Shown here: positions 10,490 through 21,645 of the stretch, one piece after another
Position numbering within the stretch: position 1 is the first letter of the stretch
Layout: the number at the start of each line of letters is the position of its first letter
Source of the DNA: Aegilops tauschii subsp. strangulata
Lineage: Eukaryota > Streptophyta > Magnoliopsida > Poales > Poaceae
Assembly: GCF_002575655.3 (NCBI RefSeq)
Contig: NC_053037.3
Span: forward strand, 507,602,544-507,666,543
Length of the DNA: 64,000 bases
Direction: 5' to 3'
Translations under genes and position numbers: made by a program
The notes under the pieces: generated by a model
The model's database searches: none
Told to the model about the DNA's origin: nothing
What the model saw: the letters and a program-made list of their open reading frames with translations, nothing else

Positions 10490-10756
10490 AGCACTCCGTC
10501 CCCGTCAACTTAGTAGGCCCACAAGTCAGCCTCCCACCAAGGTGGGTCACAACCAGTAGGGGGAGTATTCATTTTTTTGTGCATAATAAGGAGGCACTTC
10601 CAATGGGTCCGAGCTGACAGTGGGGGGGAACATTTTTTTCGCGCAATATGGTGGCCCGTCCAGTGGGTCCCAGCAGTCAGGGGCAAACATTTTTTTCGCG
10701 AAATACGGTGGCCCATCCGGTGGGTCCCTACTGTTAGGTGGAGGAATCATTATTTT

Positions 10757-11241
10757 CCGCGTAATAAGGAGGCACTTCCTTGCTGCCGTCGTGGACCCAG
10801 CTGTCAGCCTCTCCACGTACAGTCCACATCCGATGGAAGCCGTTCCTTGACCATGTTGACCACGCCGCGCCGAGAGCACCAGGGCGGTGGACGGCGGCGA
10901 GGCCTAGGAAGGGGACGACGCGGAGCCGGGGAAGACACGGCAGTGGAAGCCCGCGCGGAGAGGAGTACGAGGGTTCACTGGTTTGGCTGCGGTGTGAGGC
11001 TGCCGTCGCCGCGGAATAACAGGGTGTGTGGGTGAGTAGAGGGATGGCCTGGCCAGCGGTGGGAGTAGTAGGGGGCGATGAGGCCTCCACGGCATCACAG
11101 CCGGCCACGGGAGGCAGGAGCACGCGGCACGACCGGCGCTGCATTGGGCGGCTGGAGGAAGAAGACCAGAGGTTGAAGAAGCACTACGGCTGTTGGATGG
11201 ACATCGTACGGTCACTGCAACTAGAATCGTTCATATTGACT
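10757..11241 (+). repeat. CACTA subterminal ~470-bp unit, copy d
   Basis: Very similar to copy c, clearly more so than copies a and b are to each other. This suggests recent tandem duplication or homogenisation within CACTA-2. A shorter degenerate fragment of the same unit follows at about 11310-11415. Confidence 0.8.
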
Positions 11242-12569
11242 TAGTAGGCCCACAGGTCAGCTTCCGAAACGGTGCGCCCCAGATGTCAGGGGAAGGAATC
11301 ATTTTTTGGGCGGGTGAAGCTAGAATATCCGAGATTGAAGAAGAATCACGGCATCCGTTGGATGGACATCCAACAGCCACTGCTGCTAGAACCGTGTGTT
11401 GACTATAATAAGTTGATAAAGCCTTGCATACGCGTCAACTTCTTTTTTTAGGGGACGCGTCAACTTAGTAGGCCCACAAGTGTGTGGGAGAGAAGTTATA
11501 GCCCATTTGCGATTTGTAAGAATGTACGGCCCATTTTTGAATTCTAATGGAATTTACTACAGCCCATTTACAGTTTGTTAAAAGTACAACCCATTTTGTA
11601 GCTAGGACAACGATTAATAATTTCAACCAACCGTTCAAGACAGAATTCAATAAAATTTCCCACATTTTGATGAGATCCGAAATGTTTTTATCCCGAAATT
11701 TCTAGTCAAATTAAATATAAATTTGTATTACGTAAAAATCCAACGAAACATTGCGCGCGCAACAATTAAAAAATAAGATTTTCAAAATCCATAAATTATA
11801 TTTTATAAACTAATTCCGTGCTTGGTGCATTTTTTTATAGTTACTGCCCAGTTTTTATAATTACATCCCATTTATTATTTTTTAAAGCCCATTTTCTTGT
11901 TAAGCCTAATGCATCCCTCCTAGGAAAGATTTGCAGCCCAGCGGGGCGGAGAATAACATGTTGACCTTGCCTGGGTATTCCTCAAAAAACATATAGTTGG
12001 GCTAGCCATTTTCATCTTGAAAAAAATTAATATCTGGGCTGGATATCTGTCCTGGGCTAGACGGGCCACAGCCCGCCCAGTTAATACCCTGCTCTCCTCT
12101 GAACAACAACGAAAACATCGCCAAGAAAAACTCTGCAGTGCTCACGCCTCAAAAACACAAATACTGCTCGAGCTGCTTGGTCCCAGCTGTCGGCAGCACC
12201 TTGTGCAATTCTCTCATTTATTGACTACATAGGTTGACAATGGTGTGGGACCGTGATGTCAGGAAACCAGGAGGAAGCAAAAAAATATAGTTGTACATAA
12301 TAAGGAGGCACTTGCGTACGTACGGCTATGGCCCTAATGGGTCCCTACTGTCAACCAGTCAAAATAAAGTCATCACCCGAATCCTCATGTTCATTGACCA
12401 TGTTAACAATGCTCGGCGCCACGGCGAGCGCAACAACTCGAAGGACGACGGAGAGGGCCTCACGGGCCCTACGGATGGTCTGATACAACGCCCGCTGCTC
12501 ATTCAGGAAGCAAGGATCATCAGACACCTATGAGCACCTTCGAGAGACTGAGACGGCATGAAACGGTAA

Positions 12570-12850
12570 GGCCACGCTTGGGAGCTCTGGTTTATTTCAC
12601 AACTGTATTAAGATACAAGTGTAATTTACTCGTCATCGGAAACAACGCGTAAAATACAGGCATAATGAAACCGAGGGCCCGAGGTCTGTAAGTAAAACCG
12701 GCGGGTTACGCGTGTAATTTGAGAGACCGGCGTATATTTTACTAGTTGGAATCGACCAACCAAGCGCTTCGCCCGAGACCATCTGCTTTTATTTACAAGC
12801 GTTAGTTTTACACGGGGTTTTGGTTGGAAAACGACGATCCAATCACGGCC
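12570..12850. mobile_element. Tourist-like (PIF/Harbinger) MITE, 281 bp
   Basis: The left end reads GGCCACGCTTGGGAG and the right end, read inward, GGCCGTGATTGGATC. It is flanked on both sides by TAA (12567-12569 and 12851-12853), the usual 3-base target of Tourist elements. There is no coding sequence. It sits exactly at the junction between the subterminal repeat block and cargo module 2. Confidence 0.75.
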
Positions 12851-13645
12851 TAAGATGATGAGTTGGTCGGAAGATCATATGGTTTCACGTCTAACCTACC
12901 CGACTTGTCGTATAGGCTATGAATGAAACATAAGACGATGAACTTCTTATGCACGGAAATAACAGAAGAGGATGATCTTCCTAACAAGCAAATCACTGGC
13001 ATTAGATCGACATGCAAAACAATACGAAGCATTATTCTCAGGAGGCACGGTGAACAGCTCGTGATGCCGCATGCCACAACACTCCAAGCTCAACTTTGCA
13101 ATCAAACACAAGGCCTGGCATTACATGGACAATATTTAGAACAAAGTCTTAAAATATCTTACATAAGTCAACATTCATGTGACTATGCATCTCAGCAGAG
13201 TAAATATTTACTTCTGAACTGAAGAGAGGAATAGGAAGAAACGATCGACGTTGCTCACAGCAAAGGGCGTCCCACTCAAAAATATCAAATGCATGTCTTC
13301 TGGCTAACATCAATCAGCAAAAATTGACAAGGTTTTCCAATTCCAATATATTAAACTAATGTCAACTTTGACAAGCTTTTCCCATTCAAAATATGTAATG
13401 CCTATGATTGTGGAACGGGTAGGGTTTGTCATCAGCTTGTCATCTGATAGTCCGGTGGCTCAAGGTGTCGACGTATGATTAGAGAACCATTCGATGTATT
13501 GTGCATGATGAAGTATTATTATGGAGGACACGAACCATCTGAACATTTTGTGCAGTTCCACTAAAATCAAGCTGAGCATCCCTGTGGATTTCGTATTTAT
13601 ATGCTGCCAGAAAACAAAGACACATCAGCACACACATGAATATTG

Positions 13646-13850
13646 GCCCCAGTGTCAACCCACCAATCGGTGGACTAACAAACTGAAAGTACGGTAAACA
13701 GATTACCATACCCAGATGCCCCATCATTGTTGCTTAGAGTGACATTGACAGACTTGGAGTCCTGTCCTGGCTTCTTTGTACTTGTTTGGGCACTTGTTTG
13801 CCCAGTGTTCCTCTGAACCACAAGTAAAGCAGCCATCTCTGCAGACTAGT
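13646..13850 (-). pseudogene. Relic of Copia Gag zinc knuckle and protease start
   Basis: On the minus strand one frame reads CFTCGSEEHWANKC, a CX2CX4HX4C nucleic-acid-binding knuckle. After a frameshift near CPNKYK the next frame reads GASGYGNLFTVLSV, a stop codon, then WWVDTGANIHVCADVSLF. That is the aspartic-protease entry typical of plant Copia polyproteins, with D-T-G as the catalytic triplet. The fragment is about 200 bases with one frameshift and one in-frame stop, so it cannot function. The neighbouring sequence does not continue the polyprotein but returns to the module's spacer, so it is a captured or inserted fragment. Confidence 0.75.
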
Positions 13851-16321
13851 CATGTCACTAGCGTCTACTAATACTCTGTAAAGCTTCTTGATCATTCCTT
13901 GTGTAATGTAGCGCAAACAGTGACTGCTTCTTTCTGCAAAGTGGTAAGACCAACTGGACCCACTAATGTAGTAGTTTGCCTTAGACACATTGGCTCCTTT
14001 TGTGCAGTTCAACTAAAACCAAAGTCGGAATAAAACCGAGCTTTAATTTTGATATCCCTATAAGCAACAAAAGGTATAAGGGAAACAATTACTGAGAAAT
14101 AACGGTTGATGACTTGTACTCCCAGAAGAAAAACATCTATTGATCTATGTTATCTTAATGGGAAACAAAGCAGGAGAGTAGCAATTCTCAATCAGTGTGA
14201 TTCATTCATATTAACTGAGACATTATCTTAACAATGCCTTGTTTCAACATGTATAAAGAACGACAAAGCAGAAAAGTATCATTCCTAAAACAATGTGACT
14301 GATTCATTTAATAGAGACATTATCTTAACAATACCTTGGTTAAACATGTAGAAGAACTACAAAGCAGGATAGTACCATTTGTAAAACACTGTAACTGATA
14401 TATAATAACAGAGAAATTATCTGAACAACACATTTCTTAAACATGTACTCCGGCCGATCCCTAACAGAAATGGTACTCCCGCCGATCCCTAACAAGTGTT
14501 GCAGTTTTGAACTAAGATTCAGTAGTTAATTCTGAGGAAAGTAGGTACTAACCTTTCAAGACCAAGATTTGAAACAACGCCTGAGGTGGATCTAAAAGAG
14601 ATCTCAACACATATATGGAAATCCGGTCTCATTTTGTGCAGTTCCACCAAAATTAAGCGAAGCAAAATGTCGCAATAGCAACAAGTTGAATAGATATCCC
14701 TATTTTAACAGAGGCAAAAAAGGAATCAGTTACTGGCCAATAAAGGAGGATGAAACATGCGGCCACAAAAATGGTAATCCCGCCAATCCCTAACAAGTTT
14801 TGCAGTTTTGAAATAAGATTCAGTAGTTAATTCTGAGAGTGGCATTGCTTAATTTTACCAGCGGCATTAGATTAACAAAAAGCATAAACAGTTCCAGGGG
14901 AGAGTGGGCGCAACAACAACATGTGATTCCATCTACTTAAAAAGGGGGTGATGCAGAGTTTGTTGTAACAAAGCAACAAGCATAATGTCTGGGCTGGTCC
15001 CATTTTTGTTCACTACTTAATGGAAAAAATACAGCAATACAATAGCTTCAATTCAACATTTATTTAAAAAGTACCAATACAAGTAGCACAACATCTCAAA
15101 ACACACTGCACGATCATGTGGATGAAGGCAAGTACCAACCTGTCATGACGCACACAAGATCACGTACGAATCTGCCAACACGAATAGGAAATCCAATCTT
15201 GTTTTGTGCAGTTACTCTGAAATCAAGTAAAGTCGCCGGTGAGACATTTAAGTTTGCTATAGCAACAAGTTGAATAGATATCCCTGATTTAACAGAGGCA
15301 AAAAAGGAAACAATTACTGCCAATAAAGGAGGATGAAACATGCGGCCACAAAAAGAAGCATCTACCTTATCTTGATGGAAAGTAAAGTATAGGATAGTCG
15401 CATTTCTAAAACGGTTGCATTGATTCATATTAATAGAGAAATTCTCTTAAAATAGTTCAGTAGTTAATTCTGAGAGTGGCATTGCTTAAAATACAATAGC
15501 TTCAATTCAACATTTATTTAAAACAGTACCAATACAAGTAGCACAACATCTCAAAACACACTGCACAATCATGTGGATGGGACATGGGACATGCCAGCAC
15601 CATGTGCGTCCACATGTATAAATGGGTGATGCAGAGTATGTAGCCAAGCAGCATATCTGCGTTGGTCCCATATTTGTTCTCTTTGAAACTTTTTCCGATG
15701 TGAGGGCAACAAATCTAGTCCTGCACAAACTACCCGACCCCCCAGTTTCTTTCCCTTTTCAACAAAGAGTTGGGTTCCTTACAGATGTGTGTACTGGGTT
15801 ACCCCCTTTTTCCCTTTTCGACCAACAAAGCGGCTGGATAGCTAGTCTATACTACTTTCCCTCCCTCCTTTCCTCATTTAACTACGTCCTAGATTCATGC
15901 TCCACCCCACCGCACCCTTCTTTCCTCTTTGAACCAAGACCTAGATTCGACTACAGAATCAAAAAAGATCAGCATGCAGCTAGACCAATGACGGTTTCAA
16001 AGAAACTTATACCTTAGGGTCGTCGGGATGTGGCAAGGTGTGCGGTGGGAGGTCAGATCTGCCCATACTACGTACGGCAGCGAGGAAGAAGGGGTCGGTG
16101 GCCCTCCCGCACAGGCGCTGGGTGAAAGAGAAAAGCGCAGCCGGCAGTGGATTGCCTCCCTCGCCGAAGGCGATAGAGTGAACGCTGCACCTCCTCCCCT
16201 TCCTGGTGCGACGGGATCCGGACGCCTCCTTCGCCAGCTGTCTGTGAGGGGGGTGAGAGAGACAGAGGCCACAACGCAGTCTTGTTTAGATCTGGTGAAG
16301 AGGGTGAGAGACAGTGAATAT

Positions 16322-16445
16322 AGCAAACCCTAGCAAAGGAACGCTGAGCCTCCAGCGTGTATATATATGTAGTGTGGCGAGAGTGTGGAGAGTGCAAACC
16401 CTAGCGAACAAGCGCTGAGGCTCCAGCTTATATATATACTGTAGT
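16322..16445 (-). promoter_or_regulatory. Duplicated core promoter with two TATA boxes
   Basis: Two copies of a block of about 55-75 bases, each with GCAAACCCTAGC...CGCTGAG..CTCCAGC followed by a TATATATA box (16359-16369 and 16428-16440). Read on the minus strand the TATA box lies upstream of the GC-rich first exon of module 2. Promoter function is inferred only from position and motif. Confidence 0.45.
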
Positions 16446-16470
16446 ACGGACTGAGCTCTGGTGCCTTAAC

Positions 16471-16547
16471 TGCACCTGCTTCTGGCTGTATGACAGGTGG
16501 GCCAGCCACATTTTGGGCCCACCTGTCATAAACCCAAAGGCAGGTGC
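16471..16547. repeat. Short perfect-arm hairpin
   Basis: The arms TGCACCTGC and ATGACAGGTGGGCC are mirrored by GGGCCCACCTGTCAT and GCAGGTGCA around a short loop near 16504-16515. Total is about 77 bases with small internal mismatches. It could be a small foldback element or a hairpin RNA; no target duplication was identified. Confidence 0.6.
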
Positions 16548-16700
16548 ACTAAAGTCAATGAAGCTGCGTCCATATAGCACTCATGTATACGACTAATATA
16601 TAGTGGAGTGGTTTTCTTATTCTCTCCATAGCAATAGTTTTAAATTGTGTAAGTACGAAACGAAACTCTTTATTTAACGTACCAGTGAAGAAAACTACTA

Positions 16701-16861
16701 CTCCCTCTGTTCCTAAATATTTGTCTTTCTAGAGATTTCAACAAATGACTACATACGGAGCAAAATGAGTGAATCTACACTGTAAAAAATGTCTATATAC
16801 ATCCGTATGTGGTAGTCCATTGCAAACCACTTGAAAGACAAAAATTTAGGAACGGAGGGAG
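16701..16861. mobile_element. Stowaway MITE (Thalos-like), 161 bp
   Basis: Ends CTCCCTCTGTTCCTAAATAT and, read inward from the right, CTCCCTCCGTTCCTAAAT. Flanked by TA (16699-16700 and 16862-16863). It contains the typical GAGTGAATCTACACT core. Complete. Confidence 0.9.
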
Positions 16862-17059
16862 TACTTCCGATGAACTAACGATCCACGCGTCCTAGTCGCA
16901 CTTCATGTCCTTCACGTGCGGTACACTACCCTCCCTTAAGTGAACAACCACACATGCGCCAAATTATCGGAAACGTGTGAGAGTGTGTACAAATAAAGAA
17001 TTTTAATTTCAATTATCAGAAAGGTTTGAGGGTATGTACAGTTTGCCCTCTCTAATAAT

Positions 17060-17151
17060 TATGGTTTGTTGTGTTCGGCCTAAACTTGGTCAAACTTTAC
17101 AAAGTTTGACTTCAGTCAAATCTAATATGCAGAGTAAATAAAAATGGAGGG
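17060..17151. mobile_element. Fragment of a second Stowaway MITE type
   Basis: Holds the phrase TTGGTCAAACTTTACAAAG...TGACTTCAGTCAAA ending near AAAATGGAGGG, known from 3' ends of Triticeae Stowaway elements. The left terminus and TA flank are not recognisable, so it is a degraded fragment. Confidence 0.4.
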
Positions 17152-17214
17152 CAACTACGTCCATCCGGGTTTTTAGTCCACACCATTTTTTAATCAAAGT
17201 TACAAATAAAATTA

Positions 17215-18530
17215 CAGGGGAGCTAGAGACAAAGTTGTGAGAAGGCTTAGAAATCAATACAAAACTTATGCTCTTAGTACCAACGTCGATCCTTCTTCGA
17301 GGAAACATTTGGTTCATAGCCAATTGTGTGATAAAATTGCACCAACGTGAAAGACGACTGCGTCTCCAACGCAACCAAGGTGAACTAACGAAGGATATCA
17401 TCTTTGTGGGTAACAAGCAAAGAGCACTGATGGAAGACAACTTGTTTTTCATTGAAAATTGACCAGCTTCACCAGCCGACGCAACCATGAGGCGCAACCA
17501 TGAGCATCAATAGGTCATCATGGTGATGCATCATCCATTTGGCATCAAGTTTGGGTGAGGCACCTATGAAGTTCGACAAATCCTCACTGTGGTCTGTTTC
17601 TTCTCAGTAGTCAAGCTCGAGGAAGGAAGAACCATGTGGCAGAGGACAGTCAGGCGGAACAACAATGGCCATCCAATTTTGTGCAGTTCCACTAAAATTG
17701 AGGAAGACATGCCCGGGTATGGAGATACACATCGCTGTTTCCAAAAATATAAAAAAGGGATATAGTGTTGTTACTTTGTTTTACAAGATTAACAACGACA
17801 TCTCAATTGTCAATAAGAATTATGAAAAGTACACCAACAGACAGAAGCATCATGATTATCTTGATGGGAACTAAACCAGGATACCCGAGAAAAAAAGTAT
17901 TTCTTCATTTAACCAGTGATAGTATTAGATTAGCAGCAGCAGTAGGAGCATATGGACAATGACCGCACAACCACCATGTACTTTTTGTCGAAACAAAATG
18001 TATACCTCCACCGAGGCATAAATCAGGACAACTTTTCGAGTGGCATTTCCTCTATAATAGTAGGTGATGTTGGACCAGCCGACGAACCCTAGCTACTATA
18101 CATGGGGAGCTGGGGAGTAGTCGCATAGAAGAAAACCCGCATGCAGCGACCTGGGGAGCTGGACCAGTACAAGAAGTTATACCTCAGGTGGGCGAGATGT
18201 CGCTTAGGCGGGCGGGCGGGATCTGCCCACACGACGGCAGCGAACAAGGGCGCGGAGGACCTTCGTCCGCGCCAGCGCCGGCTCCGAGAGGACGGTGCGC
18301 ATCGGCTTCCTCCATCGCCGATGGCGACAACGTCAACGCTGCACCTCCTCACCTCCCGTAGCGGATGGGATTCGGCCGGATCTATGACCACCGGTGAGGA
18401 GAGAGATAGTGTGGACACTGTCATCTTGTTTTGATATGGAGAGGGTGAGAGAGTGAGACACGAGAAACTCTATCAAACAAGAGGCTATAATGGAGTAAAA
18501 CAATCTCTCCATAGCAGTGGTTTTAAATAG
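17215..18530 (-). pseudogene. Gene-like module 3 (CACTA-2 cargo)
   Basis: Compact copy of the cargo module on the minus strand. It has a GC-rich first exon with donor TGAG/GTATAAC (18183), one copy of the TTTTGTGCAGTTCCACTAAAATT motif (17677), and a 3' block starting with the AAAGTTGTGAGAAGG phrase (17230) shared with modules 4 and 5. From 17690 down to 17460 one minus-strand frame has few stops and reads GTAQNWMAIVVPPDCPLPHG and, after a stop, NFIGASPKLDAKWMMHHHDD. This looks like decayed coding sequence, but I do not recognise it. Confidence 0.5.
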
Positions 18531-19440
18531 AATACGCGCGTTCGCGGAAAAAGGAAACGAAAACTGGCGGACAATTTTTTAACGTACCAAGAAAGAAAAC
18601 TCAATCAAAAACACGCCCCCGCTTCCAGGTCGCGAGAGTCGTCGCGCACACACACATAGACATAGACATGCATATCCGTGTTTACGTAAGATTCCATTTC
18701 CATCTCCATCTCCCATCATATTTGTCCAACTGGCACATTATTTACGTTGTTAATTATATACGCGGCAATATTAACATACAACATCTCTTGTTTGCGGGCG
18801 TCCGAACCGCTGCCACGGCCGCTCTTGACCAACCCGAACCCTCTTCATCACCCGCGCGTGCTTCTCGCCCAAAACGGCCAGTGCCACATTCATTCCCGGC
18901 CAGAGCGGACGCGACCTCTCACTGGCGCCGGCATTGAAGCAGCACGCCGGCCGAGAGAGCGTCACCCGCGCCGCTTCCTGGTGCACGTGATTGCTCCGCG
19001 TACAAAGGTCGCAATAGCCGGCCACAACATGCATGTAAAAAGTTCTTGGGAGTCTGTGCTACAGCTAGCTGTCCTCCCCAACTCGTCAATCTCTTCCAGT
19101 AGTACTAGTACTCCATGGCGCGATCAATCGGCAAGCAGGCGAGAAAGTTATCGTATACTCGGTGTGCGGTGAGTGGCATGCCGATTGACCGTGTGGGGTC
19201 GAGCCGTGGAGGAGGGTGAGACACGAACGCGACAGACATGATTTAAACGTTGGTTTTTCTCGATGGCGCGATCCAATGAAACGAAACGTTGGTTTCTCTC
19301 CGTTTCCATTTTTTCTCCGGAAAAACGGAAACTTTCCACTCCATTTTCAATCCTACTCCAAGGTTTCCCCGTTACAACATTCCATCAAATACAAAGGAAA
19401 ACTAACACGCATGCTGATGCATCTCAATGATTCATAGATC
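18531..19440. other. No gene seen between modules 3 and 4
   Basis: Mixed sequence with a short CACA-rich stretch (18645-18665). A partial internal repeat of CGATGGCGCGATCCAATGAAACG-like text surrounds 19110-19280. Open frames are short and lack protein character. Confidence 0.4.
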
Positions 19441-20200
19441 ATAGCCAATATTTACTTCACAACTAAAGACAAAAGTTGTAAGAGCGTGTACGAAAGAAAA
19501 ACTACTGATGGGGTCACTACGACTTAAACCCTAAACCCTAAACATGATTTAATTTCCTGGCCAGGTAGAACCTGTCGAAGGAAAGACGGTTGGCACCCTC
19601 GGATCATACGATGCTTTTGTGCAGTTCCATTAAAATCGAGCTGAGCATCCTTGATGGCAAAGATATTGAAGAAGTGTGATTAGAATAATAGTACTGGCAC
19701 TAGTTCATGAGACATAAAATCATCACAAGTAGAAGCCGGTAGAAGTAGAGAAAGATCGACATGGAGATGGAGCTACGTGGGGACCTGCGGCAGTGGAGCA
19801 AGCCGGCTCCAAAAGGAAGATGGACTACCTGGGACGTCGGGCTATAACTAGAAGGGTGGTTGGGACGCGGCATCGGCCCATACCGCGGTGACCCCCGATT
19901 GGGACGCACCGACTGTGGATTTTCTCCCTTGCCTATGTCGACCGCGTCTACATAGAACATTGTTCCCTTCCACCAGCTGCGGGATCAGGCCGGATATGTG
20001 ACCAGCGGTGTGGCCACCGTTGTTCTATGCTTGCGAAGAGAGCAACCCAAGCAAGCAGGCTTGTAGCTTAGGCTCCTGCTAGTGTATATATAGTGGTTTT
20101 CTTTTTCTCTCCATATCAACCATTTTATATTTCGTACGTGTCATTCAAGAGTGAAATGATGGTTTCTTCTTCCGACTAACTTACTGTGTGATTTGACGGC
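19441..20200 (-). pseudogene. Gene-like module 4 (CACTA-2 cargo), shortened
   Basis: Minus-strand copy with TATA-like GTATATATAG (20083-20092), a GC-rich first exon with donor CCCAG/GTAGTC (19829), one TTTTGTGCAGTTCCATTAAAATC motif (19614) and the AAAAGTTGTAAGAG 3' block (19465). Two AAACCCT copies occur at 19526-19545. No protein could be assembled. The Gypsy element at 20241 inserted just upstream of its promoter. Confidence 0.5.
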
Positions 20201-20240
20201 TCCTTTAGTGGCCCCTACACGTACTCCCCCTACGTGTATG

Positions 20241-21625
20241 TGATAACCCACAAGTATAGGGGATTGCAACAGTTTTCGAGGGTAGAGTATTCAACCCAAA
20301 TTTATTGATACGACACAAGGGGAGCCAAAGAATATTCTCAAGTATTAGCAACTGAGTTGTCAATTCAGCCACACCTGGATAACTTAATATCTGCAGCAAA
20401 GTATTTAGTAGCAAAGTAATATGGAAGTAACGGTAACGATAGCTAAAGTAATATTTTTGGTTTTTGTAGTGATTGTAACATTAGCAACGGAAAAGTAAAT
20501 AAGCGAAGAACAATTTGTGAAAATCTCGTAGGCATTGGATCGGTGATGGAGAATTATGCCGGATGCGGTTCATCATGTAACAGTCATAACATAGCGTGAC
20601 ACATAACTAGCTTGAATTCATCTATGTAATGTAGGCATGTATTCTGAATATAGTCATACGTGCTTATGGAAAAGAACTTGCATGACATCTTTTGTCCTAC
20701 CCTCCCGTGGCAGCGGGGTCCTAATGGAAACTAACTGATATTAAGGCCTCCTTTTAATAGAGTACCGGAACAAAGCATTAACACATAGTGAATACATGAA
20801 CTCCTCAAACTATGGTCATCACCGGGAGTGGTCCCGATTATTTTCACTTCTGGGTTGCCGGATCATTACACATAGTAGGTGACTATAGACTTGCAAGATA
20901 GGATCAAGAACTCACATATATTCATGAAAACATAATAGGTCCAGATCTGAAATCATGGCACTCGGGCCCTAGTGACAAGCATTAAGCATAGCAAAGTCAT
21001 AGCAACATCAATCTCAGAACATAGTGGATACTAGGGATCAAACCCTAACAAAACTAACTCGATTACATGATAGATCTCATCCAACCCATCACCGTCCAGC
21101 AAGCCTACGATGGAATTACTCACGCACGGCGGTGAGCATCATGAAATTGGTGATGGAGGATGGTTGATGATGACGACGGCGACGAATCCCCCTCTTCGGA
21201 GCCCCGAACGGACTCCAGATCAGCCCTCCCGAGAGGTTTTAGGGCTTGTCAGCGGCTCCATATCGTAAAACGCGATGAATCCTTCTCTCCGATTTTTTTC
21301 TCCCCGAAAGTGAATATATGCAGTTGGAGTTGAGGTCGGTGGAGTGTCAGGGGGCCCACGAGGCAGGGGGCGTGCCCCCACCCTCGTGGACAGGGTGTGG
21401 GCCCCTGACATGGATTTTTCTTCTAGTATTTTTAATATTTTCCAAAAAGATGTTCCGTGGAGCTTCAGGTCATTCCGAGAACTTTTGTTTCTGCACATAA
21501 ATAACACCATGGGAAGTCTGCTAAAAACAGCGTCAGTCTGGGTTAGTTCCATTCAAATCATGCAAGTTAGAGTCCAAAACAAGGGCAAAAGTGTTTGGAA
21601 AAGTAGATACGACGGAGACATATCA
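20241..21625 (-). repeat. 3' LTR of the Athila-like Gypsy (1,385 bp)
   Basis: Read on the minus strand it starts TGATATGTCTCCGTCG and ends TGTGGGTTATCA. The first bases differ from the other LTR (TGATACGTCTCC) by one transition. Confidence 0.93.
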
Positions 21626-21645
21626 ACTCCCCCAAGCTTAAACCT
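21626..21645 (-). other. Polypurine tract
   Basis: On the minus strand the sequence directly upstream of the 3' LTR reads AAGCTTGGGGGAGT, the usual plus-strand priming tract of this group. A second similar tract occurs at 23635-23650, about 2 kb further inside. Confidence 0.8.

Larger units (their letters stand above)
9187..12540. repeat. CACTA-2 left subterminal region, duplicated relative to CACTA-1
   Basis: Aligns in order with 1-3120. It contains GGTACGCCA/CGATGAACA boxes (9187-9560), CGTACGTA-rich sequence (9590-9800), GGTGGGTCCCAGCAGTCAGGGG boxes (9800-10010 and 10540-10740), two 470-bp units, and then AT-rich spacer with 'cagcccattt' boxes (11490-11900). The last part (12040-12540) repeats the end of the CACTA-1 block. 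No gene is seen. Confidence 0.75.
12854..16450 (-). pseudogene. Gene-like module 2 (CACTA-2 cargo)
   Basis: This is the longest copy of the cargo module. On the minus strand it starts at TATA-like boxes (16428-16440 and 16359-16369), passes a GC-rich first exon ending at the donor CTAAG/GTATAAG (16013), and runs to about 12854. It contains four copies of the TTTGTGCAGTTCCACTAAAAT motif (13543, 14002, 14633 and 15203) and internally repeated spacers: 14700-14860 resembles 15240-15360, and 15480-15560 resembles 15040-15120. A Copia gag/protease relic lies inside. Several exon-like pieces begin with the residues GTAQN on the minus strand, but no coherent long protein can be assembled by eye. Its closest relative is module 1. 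Confidence 0.55.

Noticed and set aside
19526..19545. Telomere-like AAACCCT repeats
   Set aside because: Only two to three copies, with no longer array; chance or a minor box.
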